A DNA stretch of 64,000 nt. Source: Legionella sp. Its GTDB lineage: Bacteria; Pseudomonadota; Gammaproteobacteria; Legionellales; Legionellaceae. Under the pieces are notes generated by a model. It worked only from the letters and a program-made list of their open reading frames with translations, had not been told where the DNA came from and searched no databases. A program made the position numbers and the translations under genes. The stretch lies in the NCBI GenBank assembly GCA_002786165.1, contig PEQK01000017.1, positions 27,444 through 91,443 on the forward strand. Reading direction: 5' to 3'. Position 1 is the stretch's first letter; each line of letters begins with the position of its first letter. Of the stretch, positions 54,779 through 63,250 are shown piece after piece.

Positions 54779-55698
54779 AAATGATGCATCTTAATATCAA
54801 GTAGAATATGGCGTTGTTCTTTGGTGTCCATCTCAAGATGGGCCACGGATTGTCCTTGATAACGCTGTAACTGCCAATGCAAATGAGTCACCTCCGGCAT
54901 CAATTCATCCGTGTGATGATGATATTGATAAAATAACCCGGATTGACTTTGACGTTTAGGATTGAGACCAAAGGATTCTTCAACCCATTCTCCAACATAA
55001 ATAGGCTCACGATAATGGAACGCCAAATCTTTAGAAAACTCGATCACAGTATGGGAATGCGACGGTATCAGATGATACCTCGTGTGGACTTCTGCGTGAT
55101 GACAATCTGCGATGATGACGGGGCTTTGCGGATGTACGGAGAGTTTTTCTGATGTATAAACACGATATTGCTTCTCGATGGCATCCACAAGAACATAAGT
55201 GCTTTGCATACGATACATGCTGATTTTAGACGGATTGCGATCATCGAAGGTCAGTGTTGATAAGGCCCGCCCTGTGCGATGATCCAAACTCACCAATTGA
55301 TACAAAGGTAAGCATGGGGTAAACCCTGCTTGATGTCCTTTGTGACGTATCATATTGAGTACAAATTGTAGACGAGCGCCGTGATCAACTGCGACAACGG
55401 TTCTATGAAATAGTTGACTGATTTGCATATATTCTTGCATCAACAAAGTCATCATACTCAACGATAGCGCCAAACCAATCATGCATTCAATCAGGCTAAA
55501 TCCTCGTTGAAACAATGCTTGATCTTCCTCTGATCGTTCTCGCGCATTACTAAGCTCTAACCAATGTTGATTTTGCCGTTTCATTTGCACGTACAAACGA
55601 TGGATTTGCCATTGTTGTTTTAACAACGCTAGTGATATGCTGATCATTAATAGTAAGGCGATCAACACCTCACTGAGTGAAAAACCACGTTCCGTCAT
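54775..55698 (-). CDS. Minor pilin PilV-PilW fusion
   Basis: 307 residues with two complete prepilin signals. The first is TERGFSLSEVLIALLLM at residues 2-18 (cleavage Gly5/Phe6, Glu10) and is typical of PilV. Only about 40 residues further, QRGFSLIECMIGLALSLSMM (Gly66/Phe67, Glu71) starts a PilW-like pilin that continues to the end. The PilV pilin body is largely missing. The frame is continuous, so either a deletion fused two genes or the first is a vestige. First gene of the pil group, divergent from hisC. Confidence 0.8.
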   Translation of the reverse strand: MTERGFSLSEVLIALLLMISISLALLKQQWQIHRLYVQMKRQNQHWLELSNARERSEEDQALFQRGFSLIECMIGLALSLSMMTLLMQEYMQISQLFHRTVVAVDHGARLQFVLNMIRHKGHQAGFTPCLPLYQLVSLDHRTGRALSTLTFDDRNPSKISMYRMQSTYVLVDAIEKQYRVYTSEKLSVHPQSPVIIADCHHAEVHTRYHLIPSHSHTVIEFSKDLAFHYREPIYVGEWVEESFGLNPKRQSQSGLFYQYHHHTDELMPEVTHLHWQLQRYQGQSVAHLEMDTKEQRHILLDIKMHHL

Positions 55699-55768
55699 AG
55701 TCTTCCTTGCCTAAGGTTGGTGACAGAACTGTACGTGTTTTGGATAGATCATGCAAGGAGCATATGCT

Positions 55769-56878
55769 ATGCGCTACGATTATAACACGCTACCTCATAT
55801 TGGGATTCGAGAATTGTCTCCGTATGTTCCGGGGAAAAGCATTGAAGAAGTCGCCATGGAATTTGGGATCAGCGATATCATCAAATTAGCGTCGAATGAA
55901 AATGCGTTCGGCTGCAGTCCAAACGTCACTGAAGCTTTGGCCCAACTCACGCCAGCCCTTCTTTCGCGTTATCCTACTTCTGCCCATCATCCTTTGCGAC
56001 AACAATTAAGCGAGTTTTTGAAAATAACACCCTCTATGCTCAGCATTGCAAATGGGTCTGACTCCTTATTTGGGTTATTATTAACTTGCTTTGCGCTACA
56101 TCAAGGCAAACATATGCTCACCCATGACTATGCGTTTAGTTCTTATGAAATACAAGCACATACATTGGGCATACAGGTTAAAAAAAGCCCCACCAAAGAT
56201 TGGAAAGTAGATATTGATGCGCTGATAGCCGCTTGTACCCCTAAAACAGCCTTGATTTTTATCGCTAATCCGAATAACCCCACTGGCCTAATGATTGACC
56301 TACAGGAGATCGTTCACTTATTAGATCATATTCCGGAAACAACTTTAGTGGTTTTAGATGAAGCGTATTATGAGTTTGTAAAGCCTTTGCCCGATACCAT
56401 CGCATTGTTAAAACGCTATCACAATTTGGTCATCACCCGAACTTTTTCCAAAGCATATGGGCTTGCAGGATTACGCTTAGGATACGCCATTGCTGATCCA
56501 CAAATCACTGATCTTATCCAAAAAATTCATTTGCCTTTTACGGCAAATATTGCAGCAATGACAGCTGCTTGCGCAGCTCTGGCGGATCAAGCTTTTGTCC
56601 AATATACACAGCAAACCATCGAAACCAATCGTCTTAACATGGCCCAACAATTGGATGATCGGGGTATTCACTATTTGCCTTCTCATGCAAATTTTTTAAC
56701 CATTGATTGTGGACAAGATGGTATGCCCATCGCAAAACAGCTACAACGACACGGCATCATTGTCCGACCACTTCATCCTTATGGTATGCCATCCTATTTG
56801 CGTGTTACCATAGGTACAACTGAGCAAAACCAACGTTTTTTGCAAGCGTTTTTCAATATTATTTTTCAAGGAAAGTAA
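55769..56878 (+). CDS. hisC: Histidinol-phosphate aminotransferase
   Basis: 369 residues from ATG 55769, which has AAGGAG 8 bases upstream; the ATG at 55751 would overlap that site. Class-I/II PLP fold with IANPNNPTG, VLDEAYYEF and the PLP Lys228 in TRTFSKAYGLAGLRLGYA. Transfers amino groups in histidine synthesis; some members of this branch also handle aromatic amino acids, which the phhB neighbour would fit. No other his gene is near. Confidence 0.93.
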   Translation: MRYDYNTLPHIGIRELSPYVPGKSIEEVAMEFGISDIIKLASNENAFGCSPNVTEALAQLTPALLSRYPTSAHHPLRQQLSEFLKITPSMLSIANGSDSLFGLLLTCFALHQGKHMLTHDYAFSSYEIQAHTLGIQVKKSPTKDWKVDIDALIAACTPKTALIFIANPNNPTGLMIDLQEIVHLLDHIPETTLVVLDEAYYEFVKPLPDTIALLKRYHNLVITRTFSKAYGLAGLRLGYAIADPQITDLIQKIHLPFTANIAAMTAACAALADQAFVQYTQQTIETNRLNMAQQLDDRGIHYLPSHANFLTIDCGQDGMPIAKQLQRHGIIVRPLHPYGMPSYLRVTIGTTEQNQRFLQAFFNIIFQGK

Positions 56879-56879
56879 C

Positions 56880-57221
56880 ATGTCTAGTTCTTTAATCACC
56901 AAACATTGCGAGTCTTGCGAAGGCATTGGAGAGGCGCTCAAACAAGAACAAATCACCCAACTGATGCCACAATTGGCAAAAGATTGGAAAGTAACCGAAG
57001 ATCATCGCCAAATTAAAAAATCATGTTCCTTCTCCGATTTTTACGAAACCATGGCATTTGTAAATGCAGTGGCCTGGATTGCAAATCGCGAAAACCACCA
57101 TCCTGATCTCGAGATTGGATATAATTATTGCCATATCAGCTTGATGACCCATGCGCTGCAAGGATTATCGTTAAATGATTTTATTTGTGCGGCTAAGTTT
57201 GATCAATTATTGGTGGGGTGA
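56880..57221 (+). CDS. phhB: Pterin-4-alpha-carbinolamine dehydratase
   Basis: 113 residues. Contains WIANRENHHPDLEIGYNYC, the conserved catalytic and tetramer block (His-His, Pro, Asp), with a family-typical length. Recycles the oxidised tetrahydrobiopterin cofactor of aromatic hydroxylases. It starts 1 base after hisC, so the two form an operon. No hydroxylase gene is visible in the window. Confidence 0.92.
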   Translation: MSSSLITKHCESCEGIGEALKQEQITQLMPQLAKDWKVTEDHRQIKKSCSFSDFYETMAFVNAVAWIANRENHHPDLEIGYNYCHISLMTHALQGLSLNDFICAAKFDQLLVG

Positions 57222-57233
57222 AGGCCAGAGGAA

Positions 57234-57260
57234 CCCGCAAGACGAATAATGAATTGCGGG
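57234..57260. terminator. Small hairpin between phhB and the FadL-type gene
   Basis: A 7-base-pair stem CCCGCAA with TTGCGGG and a 13-base loop, 13 bases after the phhB stop, located between convergent genes. No T run; could be a terminator or an extragenic repeat unit. Confidence 0.45.
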
Positions 57261-57315
57261 ATCACGGAGAATGAGCTAGATGATGTACGCAACATCACGA
57301 GCATTACAAATCATA

Positions 57316-58443
57316 TTAGGTTTTATAAACAAACTGTATAACACCGGCTTGAAAACGAGCAGTAATCATCCCATGACTGGTAACGGTATTAATTGGAGAG
57401 TCCGACAAAAAAGCACCATAACTATAAATGCCTTGAAGAGATATTTCTTTCGTTAAAACCACATCTAATCCACCAGATAAGGAACCAGAAGCGGCCAAAG
57501 GATATCCGATAGCATTTGTTTCGACAGCAACAGGGTTTGTTTCATAAATAATAGAACCAAGAATCGCATATTTTTCTGTAAGGACATAACGGGTCGTTGC
57601 TTGAAAAGACAATACGTCTTTCCAATTAGTAGGTACAACATAGGTGCCTGTTGTAGTATTCGTAAAATCAATATTTTTTTGAATTGACCAACCTGACCAA
57701 TATATTTTACTTTCTAAAAACCATTTCTCATTAATAAAATGCTCTAAACCAAGATAAATCACAGGTGCTTCTGTAATATTCAAGGATAAATTATTGTTAA
57801 TAATAGATCCCAAAGAGCTGGTCCCGTGACCATAGGTATTCACTTGCGTATACGCGGCTATTGTTAGATAATTTTTTTTATTAAGCTTATAATAAAAACC
57901 AAAGTTACCCGTATAATTCACACCGGTAACGCTATTGATTTGATTGCCTTGACCTGGAACAACGAAATTAAGCTGATATTGCGCATTGTCTTCAAGATTA
58001 AAACCAAGGCCTAAAGCTAGATCCTCATTAAATTGATAGCTAGATTGAAAACCTAGACGATAATAAAGCAATTTTGTTAGCGTTGAAGCTTGTGATACAA
58101 AAGAATCGATTGGCCAATCCAAATGCCCATACATACTTGGAAGCACATTAAATCCCAATACCAGTTTATCTGTAAATCTATATGCACTTAATAGATATGG
58201 AAGATAATCATTTACATGACTGTTAGTACTTCCCTCCGCGCCATAAGATGTCCCGTTAAAATTAAAAACTGGGTTAATAAAAACATTTCCAGCACTTAGC
58301 TTTGATGTATGAATCGTATTTAATTCAGCAGGATTGGGAAAAAACGTATCGTTTAAAATTTGAGCGACTGCGCAATAACTCACTTTATGTACTATTATAA
58401 GAAATAGAATAAATAAATTTTTTGTTACTTTTTGTGCTATCAA
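57316..58443 (-). CDS. FadL/OMPP1-type outer-membrane transport protein
   Basis: 375 residues from a TTG start: AAAGGA lies 7 bases upstream and no other Met occurs in the first 100 residues. Signal peptide (LFILFLIIVHKVSYC), then FFPNPAELNTIHTSKLSAG, which carries the NPA plug motif of the FadL family, and about 14 amphipathic strands ending in FQAGVIQFVYKT. Such channels take up fatty acids or other hydrophobic compounds. Divergent from the NRPS-like gene across a 97-base gap that must contain both promoters; a role in moving its product is possible but unproved. Base use is AT-rich like its neighbour. Confidence 0.85.
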   Translation of the reverse strand: MIAQKVTKNLFILFLIIVHKVSYCAVAQILNDTFFPNPAELNTIHTSKLSAGNVFINPVFNFNGTSYGAEGSTNSHVNDYLPYLLSAYRFTDKLVLGFNVLPSMYGHLDWPIDSFVSQASTLTKLLYYRLGFQSSYQFNEDLALGLGFNLEDNAQYQLNFVVPGQGNQINSVTGVNYTGNFGFYYKLNKKNYLTIAAYTQVNTYGHGTSSLGSIINNNLSLNITEAPVIYLGLEHFINEKWFLESKIYWSGWSIQKNIDFTNTTTGTYVVPTNWKDVLSFQATTRYVLTEKYAILGSIIYETNPVAVETNAIGYPLAASGSLSGGLDVVLTKEISLQGIYSYGAFLSDSPINTVTSHGMITARFQAGVIQFVYKT

Positions 58444-58540
58444 AAATTAATCCTTTAATTATATGTATAACTTTTATATCAAAAAATGTAAGATGATACA
58501 CGATTTTTCATAAACCATCATTCGACGAATCAAGAAAAAT

Positions 58541-61500
58541 ATGATCAAATATTCCTGTTATCTTATTGGTGAAGATCATCTAGTTGCAGAATGCGCGCAG
58601 ATACTTCTCGAAAATAACTTTAATATTTACGGCATAATAACTGATTTTTCACCAGTTATAGAATGGTCAACAAATAACAATATCCCTCATTTTAGTCATC
58701 AGAAAGACTTATTTTCCGTACTAGATAAAGAATTTGATTTCTTAATTAGTATCATCAATAGCAAAATTCTAAAACCCTCTGTTTTAAAACTTGCAAAAAA
58801 AATGAACATAAACTTTCATAATGCACCATTACCAAGATATGCTGGCCTCCATGCCATTTCATGGGCTATTTTGAATGAAGAAAAACAACATGGAGTAACC
58901 TGGCATGAAATAATTGCCGAAATTGATTCTGGTGATATCTTAGAACAATCTATATTTCCTATAGAACCAGGCGAAACAGCACTTAGCTTAAGTGTGAAAT
59001 CTTATGAAGAAGCTATAAATACATTTAAACATTTGCTAGAAAACATTAAAAACAATTCTGTTAATAAAAAACCTCAAAATAGTTCCTTTAGAAATTACTA
59101 TAGCTACTCAAAAAAACCACCAAAATGTGGATGGTTACAATGGGATGACACAGCTAAAAATATTCAAAAAATTTGTCGTGCCTTAAATTTAGGCCATTAT
59201 TCAGACAATACATTTTTATCACCTAAATTTATTTTAGATAATAAAATATTCATTGCCACATCCCCACCAGTAATGGGAAAAAAATCCACAACTGTTCCTG
59301 GGTCGATTATAAAATTCGATGGTGAAATGCTTCAAATATCCACAATTACAAACGATCTCATTTTTTTAAACCTCTATGTCATTAAACACCCCATTCACAA
59401 GGTAATAGAACCTACTCAACAAGTCTATATTCCAAAAAAATCTGAAATTAACCTATATGAAAAATTAGCCACAGAATGTTCTAGAAGTGAAAAATTCTGG
59501 GTCAAGGAGTTAAATAAATTTAATGCGTCTTGTCTTCCATTCCAGCCTTTATTAGATGATAGCCACCCAAACAAATATAAAACAATTTGCTCATATAAAT
59601 TATCCCCCGTAATAGCGGAAGAGCTAAGAGAATGTTTAAACACTAATATAGAAAACATCATTTTAGGTCTTATATCTGTATATATAAAAAAATTAAATCA
59701 TACAAAAAATATTAGTTTTAAAATGAAGAAAACGTCTAAAAACTATAAATTTAAAGCATTAGATATTTTTTTCTCCAATTTAATTCCCTTAAATATACCG
59801 TTAAATGAAAATATAACTTTCCCTGAACTGATTGAACGTATTACAAAAAACAAACAAAAATTGATCGAAAAAAGTTTTTTTGAATATGATTTGTTCTACA
59901 GATACCCTCATATATCAACAAATTTCATGACGCAGCAATCTATAGCAATTTATATGACAGAGTCAAACCATACAAAAGTAAAAAACATGGATGAAAATAT
60001 TTCCATTGTTATCAACATAAAAACAAATAGCATGTCATGGTTGATTAAAAATAACTTACTCAAAAACAATCATGATCTTTATGAGTTTTTAAAATTATTT
60101 CCCGAACAAATGAATCATCTTATCAACGTAATATTATCTGATTTCAATAGCCCCATAAAAGATCTGACAATAGTTACTCAAACAGATAGAAATAAAATTC
60201 TAAAAGAATTTAGAGCAAAAAACACGCCCTATCCTAGAAATTCAAATATTATTAATCTTTTCGAAGATGTGGTCAAAAAAAATCCAAACAAAATTGCTAT
60301 CACAGACTCTCATGTTAATTTTACTTATAAACAATTAAATAAAATTACAGATTTTTTTGCTGAACATTTAGTATCTTTAGGGTTGGAAAATGGTCATCAC
60401 GCTGCCATTTGTGCCAATAGTGAGATAAATACCATTATTTCTATCATAGCCATATTAAAAGTAGGTGCCGCATATGTGCCTATTAACAATCATTATCCCA
60501 CAATTCATATTAAAAATATTCTTCAAGACTGTAACCCATTTATATTTTTAACAAATCACAACATTGACCAAAATATACTGAGTCTCTGTAAAAACTTAGG
60601 TATGAGATTGATTTTTTTAGATGCTTATTTAAATAAATTCAATCCCAAAACCATTTCAAAAATCAATAAAACTCACATAGATCCAACGCAATTAGCATAC
60701 GTCATTTATACATCTGGCACGACTGGTAAACCAAAAGGTGTCATGGTAAATCATCGTGCAATTATTAGGTTAGTTAGAAATACCAATTATATTAAAATTA
60801 GAAAATATGACTCTATTGCTCAAGCAGCAAGTATTAGTTTTGATGCGGCTACTTTTGAAATTTGGGGAGCACTATTGAATGGTTGTAAGCTTGTTGTCAT
60901 TCCAAATGCAACATTACTTAATACCAACAAATTTTATAAGATTCTTGATAAAGAAAAAATAACCATTCTCTGGTTAACATCATCATTATTTAATCAATTC
61001 GCCACTATTAACCCAGGCATATTTAAACATCTTACCTATCTTTTGGTAGGCGGAGATGTGCTTAATTCAGAAAGAATTTTTAATGTATTTGATTGCTCCG
61101 AAGGTAGCCCGACCTACATCATTAATGGTTACGGCCCAACTGAAAATACCACTTTTACAACCACCTATAAAATCTCTAATAAAACAAAAAAATTTACATC
61201 TATTCCGATTGGGTCACCTATAGCCAATACCTCTGTTTATATTTTAGATAAGGATTTAAATTTAGCGCCCATAGGAGTAGCAGGTGAGTTATATACTGGC
61301 GGTGACGGTCTTGCCTTAGGATATTTGAATAAATCAGATTTAACTCGCCTAAACTTTATTTCCAATCCGATCTTAGACTTTCAAAATGAAACCATATACA
61401 AAACGGGAGATATAGTTCGTTGGAAACCTGATGGGAATATAGACTATATTGGACGTTATGATAATCAAATTAAAATCAGTGGTTTTCGAATAGAAATTGA

Positions 61501-63214
61501 AGGCATTCAAACTTGCTTGCTACATCACCCTGATATTCAACAATGCTTTATAAATGTATTAGAAGATGAAAAACATATAAAAATTATTGCAGCATATATT
61601 ATTGGCATTAATAAGCTCAATTCACAGGTCCTTAAAAAATATTTATCTGAAAAACTACCCGCTTATATGATCCCTAAAGTATTTGTTTTTGTGAAACAAT
61701 TTCCCCTGACTATTAATGGAAAAATAGACCATAAAAAACTCCCTTTGCCGACTTTAGATTGGAATAATTCCATGAGCGTATTGCCACAAACACAAATGCA
61801 AAAAAAATTACAAACGTTATGGGAAGAGCTATTTCAACAGCATAATATTGGAGTCACTGATAATTTTTTTGATATTGGTGGTCACTCTCTTTTGTTAACT
61901 CATCTCGTTGTTAAGCTAAAACAAATATTTGATTTTGATTTGGTCATTTATAAATTTCTTGAAAATCCAACTATAGAAACGATAGAAGCTTTAATTTTAA
62001 CTAACGATGTAACACCTGAAAGTGTTAACACGCAACTTTATGATGATATTAATGAAGACATTCATATTGAGATCAAACAAAATGATTCTCAAATTATTTG
62101 TAAAAATATTTTTCTAACTGGTTGCACTGGTTTTCTAGGTGCTCATCTTTTACAAGAGTTATGCGCCTATTCTCACATAAACAACATATATTGTTTGGTT
62201 AGAGCTGAAAGTGTAGACGAAGCTAAACATCGTATTGAGGAAAGCATTCATAAGCACCAATTAAATGACTGTAATTTTCAAAAAATCATTCCAATTGCTG
62301 GAGATTTGTCCAAAGAAAATTTGGGGATTAGTGATGATGAGTTTATCAAAATAGCTCAAACAATAGACTTAATATTTCATAATGGTGCTCAGGTCAATCA
62401 TATCCTTAATTATGACATGCTAAGAGCAACAAATGTTTTGGCCACAAAGGAGATTATTAAATTAGCCTCCATATTTAAAATAAAACCTATATATTTTATA
62501 TCTACTCTATCCGCTGCATGTAATCATACGAATGCAAATAACATTAAAGAAACGTTTATTGAATTAGATACAGCCGAATCTCCACCTAAAGATGGCTATA
62601 GTCAGACAAAATGGGCTTCAGAAATATTACTAACTAAAGCGCAACAAAAAGGCATTCCAATAAAAATATATAGACCAGGCTGGATCATTGGGCATTCAAA
62701 AACAGGAAGTATCCCGCCTGAAAGCAATCATCTTTATCTATTAATTAAAGGTTGTATACAGCTAAAATCCGCCCCTGAATGGAATATAAATATTAATCTA
62801 ATGCCAGTAGATCTTATTAGCAAATTAATTGTACAAACCGCTTTCATAGATAAAAATGATACCGTTTATAATCTCATTCATCCAAATCATACCATTGGTT
62901 GGAAAGCACTTTTTCATTATTTAAACAAACATCGCAAATATAATGTGGCATTAATTTCAGAAAAAATTTGGAAAAAAAAATATTTAGCAAATATAAATCA
63001 AGACAATGCTATTTATCCTTTATTTTCTCTCTATATCAACCAAAATGAATCAGAATGGACCAAAGAGCTTTCTAAGATTACAAATGCTCATTGTGCTAAT
63101 ATGCTAAACACATTTAAAAAATATGATTTTGACACATACAAGATAAATAATAATCAATTAGATGTTTATTTTAATTATCTCGAAAAAAGCAAGTTTTTGG
63201 ACGGTTTTTCGTAG
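58541..63214 (+). CDS. Single-protein NRPS: formyltransferase, adenylation, carrier, reductase
   Basis: 1557 residues. 1-210: formyltransferase with Asn91, His93 and Asp129 in INFHNAPLPRYAG and IAEIDSGDIL, the N-H-D triad of formyl-tetrahydrofolate enzymes. 300-560: condensation-like domain without HHxxxDG. 575-1070: adenylation domain, YTSGTTGKPKG (723-733), NGYGPTEN, YKTGDIVRW and NGKID. The ten specificity positions read by hand against gramicidin synthetase give DAFWLGGTFK, one change from the valine code. 1090-1150: carrier domain, Ser1116 in GGHSLLL. 1185-end: thioester reductase with TGCTGFLG and Tyr1353/Lys1357 (YSQTKW). Expected product: an N-formyl amino acid aldehyde or alcohol, most likely from valine. 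The first half resembles the starter module of linear gramicidin synthetase. Strongly AT-rich, suggesting transfer. Confidence 0.93.
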   Translation: MIKYSCYLIGEDHLVAECAQILLENNFNIYGIITDFSPVIEWSTNNNIPHFSHQKDLFSVLDKEFDFLISIINSKILKPSVLKLAKKMNINFHNAPLPRYAGLHAISWAILNEEKQHGVTWHEIIAEIDSGDILEQSIFPIEPGETALSLSVKSYEEAINTFKHLLENIKNNSVNKKPQNSSFRNYYSYSKKPPKCGWLQWDDTAKNIQKICRALNLGHYSDNTFLSPKFILDNKIFIATSPPVMGKKSTTVPGSIIKFDGEMLQISTITNDLIFLNLYVIKHPIHKVIEPTQQVYIPKKSEINLYEKLATECSRSEKFWVKELNKFNASCLPFQPLLDDSHPNKYKTICSYKLSPVIAEELRECLNTNIENIILGLISVYIKKLNHTKNISFKMKKTSKNYKFKALDIFFSNLIPLNIPLNENITFPELIERITKNKQKLIEKSFFEYDLFYRYPHISTNFMTQQSIAIYMTESNHTKVKNMDENISIVINIKTNSMSWLIKNNLLKNNHDLYEFLKLFPEQMNHLINVILSDFNSPIKDLTIVTQTDRNKILKEFRAKNTPYPRNSNIINLFEDVVKKNPNKIAITDSHVNFTYKQLNKITDFFAEHLVSLGLENGHHAAICANSEINTIISIIAILKVGAAYVPINNHYPTIHIKNILQDCNPFIFLTNHNIDQNILSLCKNLGMRLIFLDAYLNKFNPKTISKINKTHIDPTQLAYVIYTSGTTGKPKGVMVNHRAIIRLVRNTNYIKIRKYDSIAQAASISFDAATFEIWGALLNGCKLVVIPNATLLNTNKFYKILDKEKITILWLTSSLFNQFATINPGIFKHLTYLLVGGDVLNSERIFNVFDCSEGSPTYIINGYGPTENTTFTTTYKISNKTKKFTSIPIGSPIANTSVYILDKDLNLAPIGVAGELYTGGDGLALGYLNKSDLTRLNFISNPILDFQNETIYKTGDIVRWKPDGNIDYIGRYDNQIKISGFRIEIEGIQTCLLHHPDIQQCFINVLEDEKHIKIIAAYIIGINKLNSQVLKKYLSEKLPAYMIPKVFVFVKQFPLTINGKIDHKKLPLPTLDWNNSMSVLPQTQMQKKLQTLWEELFQQHNIGVTDNFFDIGGHSLLLTHLVVKLKQIFDFDLVIYKFLENPTIETIEALILTNDVTPESVNTQLYDDINEDIHIEIKQNDSQIICKNIFLTGCTGFLGAHLLQELCAYSHINNIYCLVRAESVDEAKHRIEESIHKHQLNDCNFQKIIPIAGDLSKENLGISDDEFIKIAQTIDLIFHNGAQVNHILNYDMLRATNVLATKEIIKLASIFKIKPIYFISTLSAACNHTNANNIKETFIELDTAESPPKDGYSQTKWASEILLTKAQQKGIPIKIYRPGWIIGHSKTGSIPPESNHLYLLIKGCIQLKSAPEWNININLMPVDLISKLIVQTAFIDKNDTVYNLIHPNHTIGWKALFHYLNKHRKYNVALISEKIWKKKYLANINQDNAIYPLFSLYINQNESEWTKELSKITNAHCANMLNTFKKYDFDTYKINNNQLDVYFNYLEKSKFLDGFS

Positions 63215-63250
63215 TTTTATATTACTTTACAAATTTATTTATGGATAAAT

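Noticed and set aside
59425..59661. Minus-strand frame inside the NRPS gene
   Set aside because: It lies fully within a well-supported coding region and has no features of its own.
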